DNA of 24,375 bases from Reclinomonas americana ATCC 50394 (GCA_048213135.1 PS015733.1:1-24375), one strand, 5' to 3'; positions 1-10,667 are shown, counted from the first letter of the stretch. Notes: generated by a model from the sequence alone, not told the origin. A program made the numbers and translations.

Positions 1-2705
1 TGCCGAATTGGATTCGGGTTTCGCCGACGCAGCCATTTGCACAGTTGGAGGATACACGGGCAAGCGTGCCGTGGACGACGGTGAGATGACCACAGACGGT
101 GCTGTGGTGGCGCTCAGCATCGGCCGATCAGTCACATTATCATCGTCACTAACTCCATCATCATCATCATCCACTATCATGTCTGCCTCCTCCTCCACAA
201 CCTCGAGTGCATCGTCGGGTGCCTGCGGCACTGCAATCAAGTGTCCATTCCTGCCATCCACCGGCTCAATCACTCCCTCCAGCTCTTCGTCCACATCGCT
301 CAAGCGTGCGTCGTCGTCGTCGCCGTCGTCAGCAACAACCCTGAGACCAGCGTCAACACCACCACCACCACCGCCACCAACCACCGCTTCCGGTATCACT
401 TCGTCGTGCAGCTCACTATCCACAACCGGCGTCAAATGTCCCTTCTGCTCATCACCATCCACTGCAAGCTCACTCTCCTCGACCATGTCTTCACCAGCAC
501 CCACGTCCTCCTCAATGTCGTCACCAAGTGGGTCTCGCGCAAATCGCATGATACCCAGCACGTCCTCAGCACTCGCTGTCCCAGCCACATGGAGCGCAGC
601 AAAACACATCATAACACGACGGTCAATCACGTCCATCGATTCCAGCAGAAAGCGCAACGCATCCAGCGGATCATGAGAGTGCACAATGCGTTCCAGCTCG
701 CGAACCACCACATCTGCATTCTCCCCTGCCCCCAACCGACGTGTCAATCCACTGCGCAGCAACACTCTGCAAGTGAGCTTCACGAGACTGACAAAGGAGG
801 TGAATGAGAGAGAAAGAGAGACCTGAGTACGCTGACCAAGGTCAATGGATCGCGGATTTGTAGTGAGCACACTTTGAGGACGGTCTCCTGCGGCAACTCG
901 CCATGACAGCGTTCGGCGAACGCGCGGCAATCCTGTGGTGTGAGCTCGCCGATGCGAAAGTGGAAAACAGGTCGATCGTGCAGACGGCGACTGAGCTCCT
1001 TGAAGATGCCGCGTCGCGATGTCACCAACACAATGGGACCAAAGCCGGTGTCCGCAGTATCTGATTCGTCGGCGGCAACAGCGGGATCGGCTGCATCCCT
1101 GGAGCCGGTAGTGAATGTGGTGAGGAGAAATGCAGGAGCAACAACAACAACAATGATAATCGTCCACACACCCTCCATTTTCACCACCCTCGACATCGTC
1201 ACCGCCAGCTCCACCACTGCTGCTGCTGCGTCGGCGTTTTGAAGGCGCAGCGGCACTGGTGGGTCGTGAGGGCGCTGGAGACGGAGCTGTGCACAGGCGA
1301 TGAGGCTGTGGTGGACGGAGAGCAACAGGAGCACACTGTGAACCATCGTCCTTGCGTCGCCGTCGATGCATCATCTGCATACTCTTCTCCTCGGCTCTGC
1401 GCACGGCGAGAGCCAGTTTGTCGACACCGTCGTCGCGCGCGTACGGCACCACGCGCAGCACCTGCACACAGTCGTGACTGTTGAATGCACCTCAACAGGA
1501 ACACGAAACGATTGGAGAATAAACGCGCTACCTGCTGCGCCGAGAAGGCGTTGTCGAGCAGTACCAGGCGCCGCAGTGGGGCCTCATCAGCGTACAGTAC
1601 GCGTTGAAATGCATTCAGCACGGCCGTCTCATCCTCGCCCTCCAACTGGTGGGCACGCATCGGGTTGATTTGTTCCAGCAGCTGCACGGCGGCGTCCATC
1701 GAGGGGAGACTCTCGCGCACAGTGGCGTCGCCACGCATGTCGATTTGCACTGCAGTGCCTCGCGTGCCCCATCGCTCGGTCTCTGGCACATCCTCCGCCT
1801 CGCCGTTCTCGTGGAACCACTGACACAACTGGAGAGCCAGGGTGGTCTTGCCGGAGCCAGGCGCTCCCTCGATCACCACCACGCAGCCCGCTCGCGCACC
1901 GCGCTCACCACCTGTGTGACAAATCAGCACAAAGCAGACGCACACCAGCGCACAGCGTACAGCCGAGAACGCAACTCACGAGTCCCGCCTGCACTCGCTG
2001 CAGGCACCGCTCCAACTCGGTTCGATGCGAAGGGAACAGCCACGGCGGCGGCATAGCCACACGATACACGGGTGGCGGCTCTTCGGGAACGTGATCTTCC
2101 AGCTCTAGCGGCGGTGGCGGTCGCCCATCGTCAACACCACCCTCACCAGGACCACTGCCAGCTTGTGCTCCCTCAGCACCATCTATGAAATCGGCGACGG
2201 CCGCCGACAGCACAGAGCGCACAGGCATGAAGGAACGCAGAGCGGCATCCTCTTGAAATCGCACGCGATAGCTCTTGTGTCGGTGCGTGGCGGGATTCTT
2301 GAGCGCGGGGCGTGGACCGCTGCTGCTGCTGCGTGCAGCACCGCCACTGCCATCAGCCTGCTTCTTCTTGGCCGACTCGGCGGCGGCCACGGCGGCGCGC
2401 GCGCGTCTCGCGGGTGACGATGATGCGGCGACCGAGGGAGGCGTGGCACCGCGTCGACTGGCAGGCGGCGACGGCGAAGCACCGGAGCGTGACGACGCAG
2501 ACGACGAGGCCACCGACTCGGTGCGTCGTCCACGAGCGGGTGCTGCTGCTGCTGCCGCTGCTCCGGCTGATGCTTTGCTGCTGCTGTTGCTGGGGCTGTG
2601 TTGGGGTGCGCGGCTCGAGGAGGCCGGCGATGAGCTTGATGAGGCAGTGCGCCGGCCACTGCCAGAAGCAGCGGCAGCGGCTGTCGATCGCTGCTTGGGC
2701 GGCAT
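1..2705 (-). CDS. STAND/NB-ARC-type P-loop ATPase (NLR-like), 3' end outside window
   Basis: Family role: NB-ARC/STAND proteins are ATP-driven switches that oligomerise in signalling, immunity or cell death; the ligand here is unknown. Proposed exons are 2705-1980, 1903-1532, 1461-1188, 1090-823 and 787 to beyond 1; phases agree and give about 809 residues. Residues 1-200 are Ser/Ala-rich, basic and disordered. A degenerate GRExEL-like stretch (SHRTELERCL) leads to Walker A GAPGSGKT (1867-1844), a Walker B-like LVLLDNA, the NB-ARC strand IVLVTSRR and a GLPL-like RDPLTL. A helical/winged-helix start (DVIDRRVMMCFAALHVAG) follows, then a long acidic linker up to base 1. Exon 3/4 adds Arg-, Ser- and Asp/Glu-rich sequence between Walker B and VTSR that the 20395 paralogue lacks. 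The start at 2705 lies 125 bp below the peroxidase stop; an in-frame ATG at 2792 would add 29 residues. The exon 3/4 junction and the 35-nt last intron are least certain. Confidence 0.84.
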
Positions 2706-2829
2706 TGGTAAACTGCAAGGACCAACTTGTCCGACGTCGTCGAGAAGTCCGTCGCAAGAACCACACCACGTTGTCGAGTATCTACATATCATCGCATTGT
2801 GCTGTACACTTCTTGTTGTCGCATTATTC

Positions 2830-5354
2830 TCACAACTCCTGCGACCGCTGCTGGTGTGCAGCTGGTCGCTGCGGCGGCTTGACGTGGGCATGACCGCTTC
2901 GCGGCGGTCGGCCACCCTTTGGCGGGCTCTGTCGCCGCGCACCCGAGCTGCTCGCATCGCGAGCCGGTACCGACTGCGCGGCGGTCTTGCTGGAGTTGCC
3001 AGCAGTAGTGTCGTCGGCGCTGCGCGTGGAGCGCAGAATGCCGGAGCGAGCAGACGGCGGCAGCTGGAACACGTCGTCGGGAATGGCGGTGCACGCATCG
3101 CTGGCGCAGCTCGGCAGGTTGTCCTTGATGATCTGTGTCAGCGTGCGGGACTGCGCAAAGCTGAGTTCATCGGCCGTGTATGCTCCCGGAGCTGTGATGA
3201 ATAATATCCGTGGTCAGCACGACTTTGAAAAAGTGAACGCTGCGGTTAATATGGCATATACACACCGAGGTAGAAGTAGCGATCGGCATCGCGCGACTCC
3301 TCGAACTGGTGCCACAGCATCCAGCGCTGTGTCCAGCCGAACGGGCTGTTGTCCGCTTCGCCTTCCGACATGAGACCTGCATGTTTATCGCGATCAGCAA
3401 GAGAACCAAGCAGTGGGAACGAGTGTGTTCACGTGCAACGCACCCATCCACAGGTCGACCAGCTGCACGTTGTCGTACGTCTTGCCATCTGTGTAATCAT
3501 ACGATGCGCGTAAGCGTTGGAAGACACACGAACACTTGCATCGCAGTGGACGCAACTCTCCGGGTAGAACCGGGTGCCGTAGGTAGCACGCAGATTGGCG
3601 GCGTACGGTGCGCCGCAAGTGGCGGAAGACACATTGCATTGTCCCGGGTTGCCGGGGTAGCAGTCGGTGTCGACCGCGCATGTGCAGTGGCCATGGTCGG
3701 CGCCGTCGGGCCACACGCAGTTGCCGGTGCCACAGTCGTGGTTGCCCCAGCAATCACGCGGGCCCTCTTGCGTAATCTGCTCGAACGTCAGCAGGTCGCG
3801 CGGGTAGTCGTTGGCCTCCCACCAGCTCGGCAGGCCGTGCTCACGCGCACGCTGAATGTTGAAGGCCGCCAGATCTACCAGGCGACAAATGTTAGCAGGT
3901 GCCTCTTTCCCAGCACGGCGGCACGGTGCTACTCACCAAACACGATTCCGCGATCGCACATCTGGAAGTTGCGCAAGCTGTTCACCACAAACGTGTCGCT
4001 GCACGAAACAAACGAGACATATGAGCCGTGTGCAAGATACACATCGAGGGTGAACTGATACACTAACCGGTCCTGAGCAGACGACGTGGCGGCGCCGGCG
4101 AGAACCGGACCCACGCCAATGGTTGACACTGGCGAACTGTGAAACAGCAAGGAGCAGGATGAGCACATGATGCAGTATTGGGGGAAAGTCTCTTCTCAAA
4201 CACGCAACGAGGCCGCTGACTGCAGAATGGTGGACGCAGTCGAAACGCTGGTGTTGGCAACAGTCGGATATCCAGGCAGGTTGTTGGCCAGCTTCGCGGT
4301 GTCCGACACCAGCGAGTGCAGGCGGAAGGCAGCGTGTGCCCACTCGTTGCGAACGCGAGGATTCATCGAAGTGACACCGGCGTAGTCGTCGACAAATGAC
4401 GGCATGGCCTCGCCAGCATCTGGTACGTAGTCGATCCAGAAGACTGTACGAAAATCAGTGAGGTGAGCACAAAGTGTGGAGTAACCTGCGGAATTGTGCT
4501 CCAATCCGAAACGCAACTCTTGCGCAGGAAGTCGACAAACACAATCTTCTGGTACTCGCCAATCAGCAAGTGGCGTGCCTCCTGGAAGAGCGCCTCATCG
4601 TCGGAGAGGTTGAGGGTGGTGCGGAGCGTAAGCAGAGCATCGCCGCAGTTGGCCGGCGCCGTCGTGGCAACATTCAGGCAGTCGGCAATGCGGTTGTGCT
4701 CGCGCAAGAACAGCGTATGCAACGCCAGCAGGTTGAGGTTGTCGCTCACGCGAACGTCGCCCGCCACAAAGTAGTTCGGGCTGTTGTCCACCGGCTGGTT
4801 CGGCAGTCCCATGGTGTTGAGTGGCAGCAGAGGTCCGTCGGGACCGTCGGACGTGAGCATGCGACCGCCGCTCAAGGTGCGGAGCGCCTTGGAGCGATAC
4901 ACATCGCTGCCGTAGACCATGGAGGCTGTTGGGTGGCAGAATAAGCATCAAACAGTGTTGAAAGAAGCGGATGGCAAGTGTGCGCACCATCGACAAAGTG
5001 AGTGACCTGGTTGCTCTGGTCAGGCATGTCATCCTGCAATGCGGACACAAACGAGAGAATGAGTGCCACCGTGACATACGCATGGATGCAAACTGCACGA
5101 ACAACGCAACAGTGGGCTTGTCGAGAAAATCGGTGAATCGGTTGCGTTGCATCGGGATCGACGTTGAGGCGCCATTGCACGAGATCGGGTCGCCGGCAGC
5201 AATCGGAATGTCTGCACTCTGCGGCAGCGGCACAAACAGGTTCTTGAGAGTGCGCGTCTCCTTGCGTGCCAGATCCATGTCGTGTGCCACCAGCTGTGCA
5301 CGCCAGCAGTGTCAGCTCTGCGATCATTGACCAATGTACAAAGGAGCTCGGTCT

Positions 5355-5389
<35 letters not shown>

Positions 5390-8300
5390 GACCAAAGGCC
5401 CAGAACATGTTGGTGAGGCCGTAGCGCGACGGCATGTCCACGCTCTGCGAGCAGCCCACGTTGGACACGGTGCGGGCCGACGGGCGAGCTGCACAGAAAC
5501 GGGTTAGGCAACGCGCGGGGCATACTGCATGAGGAATCGCACTCACCAGGCATCTGATCGGCGGCGCCGCACGCCGGCAACGGCGGCTCAATGGCGTTCA
5601 GTGGGGCCGAGGTGCGGTTGGTAAAGTCACAGAAGCAGCGGTTGCCCTGTGGTGTGGCCAGGGAGCTGCCGGGGAGCGCCGGGTTGCCGGGCGGAGCAAT
5701 CATGGCACCCGTCGTGGCGTCACAGCCAAAGTACTGTGCGGCATATCATCAGTGCCAAATTGAAAGTGAACAACGCAAAGAAGAAAAGCTACCTTGACTG
5801 GATTGAAGAAGTGGTAGTACCCCTGCGAGGCAAACAATTATGAGTGCAAGGGGGAGATACCATTGCGACAGCAGTGGTCGTACGCACTCCGCACGCAGTG
5901 CCGACTTGCTCATCAGTCACGTTGCAGGAGCCGTCCAGAGTACGGTAGCGAGAGGCCAGCGCGGCGGAACAGGATGGCCGCGGCCAGGTAAACGCCGGGC
6001 ACACCAGGCCGGTCTCGAGATCATCCGACGGGTCGCTCAGCTTGCTAATGGCCCCAGAGGTAGCCTTGAGTTGTGCGGTCATCCAGTACTGCGCAAGCAT
6101 TTGTACGGTGAGAACGCAGACGAGAAGGGAAGACGCATCCATAAGACACAAAAACTCACCGTCTTGGTCGGTGCCAGACCTGTGACCGTGGCAGCAGCAC
6201 TGAGGGCATTGGCCGGCCAGGCAATCGGACCAGCCGCCGGTACCGCCGTGTTAGACGACTTGGTGTCCGGATCGTAGAAGAACAGAGAGAACGTTGTGCC
6301 GGCGGGCGGCTGCGAATCGGCCTTCACAGTGACAATCAGTGTGCGAGCAATGCCGGTGCCGGCGACAGGCGGGGCTGCCGAGTCGACTTGCAGTTTTGTC
6401 GCGAGGAGTGTGTACGTCAATGGCGTGAATGCCGAAGGCACACCATCCACCCAGTCGTTGTCGTTGATGCGAGCCAACAGGCGGACCTTGAACTGGTATC
6501 CTGTGGCCGGCGACAGATTCCTGCACACGCACAGCAGGAGAGTGAGCTCAGTGACATAGAGCACTGAATGAATAGGTTCAATCACGTACCAAATCGTGCA
6601 GTCCTTGGAGACGCCGGTAGGCAGCCACGTGCACCACGAGACATCGTCAAAGTTCGCAGCGTTGGCGGGATCCTGCATCGCGAACACAAAGTACGCCTGC
6701 GCGGAAGAGAAGTGGTGAGCTCAAAATCCGCATCAAAGCAACCACACCTTCGAGACACACCTCGGGATAGTTCTGCGTTGGACCCTGCATGTTGGCATGC
6801 AGGTGATCCGAGCCGTCAGCGTACACATTGGCCACGGGCACGCCGGCCAAGTTGGTGTAGCGTCCGGTGTAGGTCTGCCATGTGAATCCGCTGACCGCTG
6901 TAGGCGTCACAATGCGCGCCTTGAAACTGTACTTGGTCGCCGGCTGCAGGCCAGTGATTGTGGTGGTCACGGTGGTGGCACCCGCCGGCCATGTCGACGG
7001 AGACACGGTGGCCGGTCCCACCATGGCCTTGGCAATATCGTCCCAGAAGTAGGCCTGTGTGAGTGAGGGACAGAGAGTACGGTGAGAAGCTAAAGCGAGT
7101 GGATGGGCAACGGCAACAGCAGTGATGCAAACCTCAATCGACATACTGGCCAGTGAGAGTGCGCGGTCGGCAGTCAGTGTCAACAGCAACGAGTTGGACG
7201 AGAGTTCGCTAGAGTCGGCGCCCAGGTTGACATCGATCAGCGTGTAAGCGGTGGCTGTGGGTGCAGACCAGGCACCCGTGGAGGATCCAGAGGTGAAGCG
7301 AGCCACAAAGTTGTAGCCAGTGGCCGGCGTCAGACCCCACACGGTGCACGAGGTGGATGAACCGTCGGCTGGACGAGTGGTGGTGCACGCGGAAGTAATC
7401 GCTGAGGTAACCGGATCCACTCGGCCGACCTCTGCGAAAGCGGGAAGGACGATCAGTGTGCAGTTGTGTGCGCAATCTGAGCCAGTCTGACAACGGTACT
7501 CACCAAACTTGGGATTGGTCAGCGAGGCGCTGGGAGCGGGACCGCTCAACAGCACCGTGAGACCAGTGGTGGACTTGGGCGCGCTAATCGCCACAGTGGG
7601 TGTGCCACTGACTTGCGTGCTCACGCTGGCCGACGCCGACGAGACGAGCGACGAGGCGCCGCCCGTCACCACCAGCTGCACCTGGAAGCGGTACGCCGTG
7701 GCCGGAGTCAGGTTCACCACCGTGACGCTGGCCGCGGCGCTACCGGCTGCCCACACAAACGGCGACGGCGACGTGGTGTACGTCGGTGAGGTGGCGCCGT
7801 TGGGGAACACCAGCAGCGTCGCATTAGCCGGCACCGTGCCCGTCACCGTCACCGGCAACACCTGGACAAACAAGGTGAGCCACAAAGCGCGACAGAGCAC
7901 ACCAACAACACAAAACAAACCAAGCTCGACGTGGGCGACGACGCCGACTGTGTCACGGTGCCAATGGTCAGCGCGTTTCCCAGTGCCGTAAAGAAAGACG
8001 CAGACGCTGCAGATCGCGCGCCGCTTCGGTTGGTGCTCGTCGAAGTGCCGAGAGTGCACCGGGCCATGGCCGTGTACGCCGTTCCGGCCGTCAAACCGGT
8101 CAGAGTGCACGTGGTGGCCGAGCCGTTGGTCGGCCACGTGCAAGTGCTGCTGCTGTAGTCGACGCCAGTGGCAGGATTGGTAAACTGGAAGCGCGGGTTG
8201 TCGGTGGAGGCAAACGTGTGCGCCGGGCCCGTCACCGTCACACGCAGCGACGTGGTCGACGGTACTGCCGCCAACACTGGTGCCGCCGGTACCTGCGACA

Positions 8301-8903
8301 GCCATGTATACGCCGTCTTGGCCGACGAAGCGTTGGAGGAGCAGCACTTGGTGGTCGTGGGGCACTGCCGTATGCGCGTGTGAGGAGACGAGGGAGGGAG
8401 GGAGAGAGAAGAGACAAGAAGAGAGTGAGAGAGATGTACCGTGCTGAGTCGCGCCTTGGCAGTGATCGAATACGACGTGTTGGCTGTGAGGCCTGTGAGT
8501 GTGGCCGTCTGTGTCAAAGAGGAGGCGACCCATGGCACCGACGCCGAGGCTGTGGCCTCGCCATTCTTGAAAATATCAATGAACCCGGCGGGGGTCGGCG
8601 ACGCGGTGCTGCGCCAAGACAGTGAGAGAAGGGGAGGGACGGGGAAGGCCTCGCACACGTGTGTCGAAACTATGTGACACCAACAGTCATGGCCGAGGCC
8701 GACGTGGGTGTGAGGGTGAGTGTGATCGAGGCACTCCATGTGGTGCATCTGCGCAATGCAAGTTCGTTTAGATTCAGCAGTGAGAGATACTCTTTCTCTC
8801 TCTCTCTGCGATCACGCAACGTTTGAGCGCGTGCGGGAGCCGACAGCAGTGCCACTGCGGCGATAAAGACCACGCAGGCGACAAGGAGGTGGTGTGTGCG
8901 CAT
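2830..8903 (-). CDS. Signal peptide + seven FN3-like repeats + animal haem peroxidase
   Basis: Predicted haem enzyme of the secretory pathway, about 1,520 residues in about 23 exons. The ATG at 8903 opens a clear signal peptide (MRTHHLLVACVVFIAAVALL, then APARAQ). Seven FN3-like modules follow, each marked by a GLTPATxYxFxAR-like signature (near 8490, 8090, 7700, 7320, 6940, 6500 and 6090). The peroxidase domain begins at YRTLDGSCNV (about 5930). Family landmarks follow in order: FGQ/LVAHDMDL (distal His), THFVD-SMVYGSD, FVAGDVR (distal Arg), ALHTLFLREHNRIA, EARHLLIGEYQKIVFVDFL, AAFRLHSLV (proximal His), DLAAFNIQRAREHGLP, RDADRYFY and FAQSRTLTQIIKDN. Exons from 8364 down are phase-consistent: 8364-7921, 7861-7504, 7431-7133, 7054-6761, 6696-6590, 6520-6160, 6088-5861, 5822-5793, 5733-5547, 5488-5388, 5293-5111, 5033-4988, 4925-4518, 4443-4209, 4136-4068, 3998-3937, 3874-3557, 3488-3444, 3376-3266 and 3191-2830. 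The exon 2/3 junction (8600-8700) is unresolved. The tail is Ser/Pro/basic and ends SQEL. Odd points: a Cys-rich insertion near 3800-3650 and altered haem-pocket residues. Confidence 0.92.
5356..5387. repeat. (AC)16 microsatellite
   Basis: An uninterrupted AC run lies in the peroxidase intron that separates FGQ from LVAHDMDL. On the coding strand it is GT repeat starting at the 5' splice site, so several in-register donors are possible. Confidence 0.95.
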
Positions 8904-9379
8904 CTGTGAGTGAGAAAAAAAGTTGATTCATGTATGTATGGGCTCGCGCGCCGGTTGCATGTCGGGTGGCCCTTCAATTTGAAGGTGGATCCAATGCATC
9001 TGCACCCAACTCCCTTCTTTGTTCACATCGGCACTCGTCCTCCGGTGCTCACATAGGAGGTGGAAGGGAGGAGAGAGAGCGCGCGGCGGGAGACAAAGAG
9101 GGAGGCGCAAGTATCCGGAATTTCTCGGAATATCGATCGCAGTGTGATTTTGTTCGCGATCAAGTACATACCGACCAGCCGGTGGACTGGTGGTGGTGTG
9201 GAGGAGGGAGGGAAAGTGGAAGCCGTAGTGCTTGCATGTCCGGCACGGGTGTGTGTGGGTCAACCGCCGTGTGCGCGCAGCATGTTTTTGTGCGTTGCGT
9301 GTTCGGAGTCCGGGTCTGCAAACCTGCACGCTGCGATCATGCCTCGTTTCGGCATGGTGACAGAGTCCAGTGCACGTCG
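8904..9379. other. Intergenic, upstream of the peroxidase gene
   Basis: No coding signal on either strand that I can defend: the open frames here are short, low-complexity and without family motifs. It should hold the peroxidase promoter, but I see no recognisable TATA box or other core element. Purine-rich GGAGAGAG-type stretches occur near 9060-9110. Confidence 0.5.
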
Positions 9380-9540
9380 CATGCGAGGCTGGCCCCTCCA
9401 CTGCCACTGGGTGCGGTGCGCTGCGGTCACTGGCACATCTTCCGCGTCGCATTTCTCGCGCAAGCACGGACACAACTGGAGCCAGCGATCTTGCGAGAGT
9501 CGGATGCTCCCTCGATCACCACCACGCAGCTGGTACAGTC
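9380..9540 (-). pseudogene. Decayed STAND ATPase P-loop fragment, homologous to the 1-2705 gene
   Basis: This stretch aligns with 1740-1890 in the first exons of the left-end ATPase gene. At DNA level both copies share CTCCCTCGATCACCACCACG and, nearby, GACACAACTGGAG (plus strand). Read on the minus strand, the copy gives VVVIEGAS where the gene gives VVVIEGAP. Walker A GAPGSGKT has become GASDSRKI (9510-9487). A net loss of four bases after it shifts the frame, and homology then resumes as LQLCPCLREKCDAEDVPVT against LQLCQWFHENGEAEDVPET in the gene. The catalytic Gly residues and the Thr are lost and no full-length frame exists, so this is a dead partial duplicate. How far it extends on either side is unclear; similarity fades beyond about 9380 and 9545. 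Confidence 0.8.
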
Positions 9541-9697
9541 CAAGCACTGCAGTCGAGCAGACCTCTCTCACCAAACCTTGGATACCGGAAGAGCAAAATT
9601 TATCCACATTGTCACTGGTTGCAAGTTTCTTTTACGTACAAAGAAGGGCAGCAAATGCAAGCACCCGCCCAAGCTGCGATCGCGCCACAGCATGCTA

Positions 9698-10326
9698 TTA
9701 CATGCACGCCGCCATGACAATCTGGTTCTCCTCATCGAGAGCCAGCGTCAACCGCGACTCCATGTAATCGTTGCTCATCCAACTCTGATGCGCGTACGCA
9801 TTCTCCGTGCGAATCACACGCAGTCGGTTCGCCGGCAGACGGCTCATGGAGCGCGTAGCACCCTCCGACACCGCATCAATCAGGTCGCTCCTGTGCACAC
9901 GGAGAGTGAATACCTGTCTTTCTCTGTCAGGAGTCCGCATGATGGGTAACTTGAGCACGAGGTCATCGCGGTGGCGGTACGACTCCAGCTGCTGGCGTGA
10001 CATGTTGGTGTCGTCGACAAGTTGGCGGTAAGGGAGCGCGCTCAACTACACAAAATAAGCACATCAGTCAAGTGTATGTGCGAGTAAGTGAGTGAGTGAG
10101 CGTGACACGCAACAAAGTCCTGGTGGCAGTACGCTGGGCCTGAGTGTGGCTCACGCTCCACCATGCTCTGCGCGGGGAGACGAGGGAGAGATGAGAGAGA
10201 TGAGCGTGTCCTCTTTCTCTCTCACACACGCTCAACTTTGAGATCCACCACACCGCTGTCGGCTGTGCACATGGCGGCGAGGCAGCAGAGAGCGAAGAGT
10301 GCAGAGAGGGCAATGAAGGCGCGCAT
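9698..10326 (-). CDS. Small secreted protein, unknown function
   Basis: I do not recognise this family. Three exons (10326-10228, 10167-10114, 10045-9698) join in phase 0 to give 166 residues ending at TAA. The first 22 residues (MRAFIALSALFALCCLAAMC, then TA) form a strong signal peptide. The mature part is hydrophilic and includes GPAYCHQDF, the charged LESYRHRDDLVLKLP and a C-terminal portion with RLPANRLRVIRTEN and LTLALDEENQIVMAACM. There is no transmembrane segment after the signal and few cysteines remain. The second intron uses a GTTGCGT donor and TGTAG acceptor. It is divergent from PRMT5 and points towards the peroxidase gene, also predicted to enter the secretory pathway; a link between them is only a guess. 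Confidence 0.65.
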
Positions 10327-10667
10327 TTTGTGATCAAATCGAAAAGTCAGATATCGCGAGCAATTGGCCGAAGTTGGAGCGAGAGCGAGTGCTATGGTGG
10401 GAAACAGTGGTGGCGCTGTTGTTAGAGGATCGGTATGAGTAGTGTGGCCACGCGTGCAACGACAAGCGAGAAGACTTGATGGCGGCAAAATGTGCTCCTG
10501 TCCTGTTTGGTTTTCTCTCTCCGCGCGCATGCAGCTGTTGCTCTCTCGTCTGGTGTAACGTACGGCATCCACACACACACACCACTCGTCACCTGCCCGA
10601 GTTGTCTCTCTCACTTTCATCACCATGTCCCGCGACGTTCATAGTTTTCTCTCTTTCTCAACACGTA
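10327..10667. promoter_or_regulatory. Divergent intergenic spacer between the secreted-protein gene and PRMT5
   Basis: A 341-bp gap separates two start codons facing away from each other, so it must carry both promoters or a shared bidirectional one. I see no convincing TATA box, initiator or palindromic operator. A short CA-rich stretch (about 10569-10583) and pyrimidine-rich CTCTCTC/TTTCTCTC runs lie on the PRMT5 side. The assignment rests on position only. Confidence 0.5.

Noticed and set aside
8-676. Plus-strand 222-codon frame rich in Ser/Thr/Pro
   Set aside because: It is the antisense of the acidic linker of the minus-strand ATPase; Asp/Glu-rich codons read backwards give Ser/Pro-rich sequence. 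No start context and no family match.
2275-3204. Plus-strand 309-codon frame
   Set aside because: Antisense shadow covering the end of the peroxidase gene and the start of the ATPase; the composition is a reflection of GC-rich codons on the other strand.
5356-5387. AC repeat as a Z-DNA or recombination hot spot
   Set aside because: Length alone is compatible, but nothing around it (breakpoint, duplication, inversion) indicates activity.
6647-8533. Minus-strand 628-codon continuous frame
   Set aside because: It reads through several introns (GTGAGT...CAG segments) of the FN3-peroxidase gene; only the exon parts make FN3 modules.
8600-8703. A clean splice junction between exons 2 and 3 of the FN3-peroxidase gene
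   Set aside because: The GGCGCAG acceptor near 8609 needs a phase-2 donor and the only one in frame is a poor GTCGGC; a phase-0 GTTGGT donor with an earlier GAG acceptor fits better. I left the junction open instead of choosing.
9060-9767. Plus-strand 235-codon frame over the pseudogene region
   Set aside because: No coherent domain; it runs antisense to the decayed P-loop copy and the end of the secreted-protein gene.
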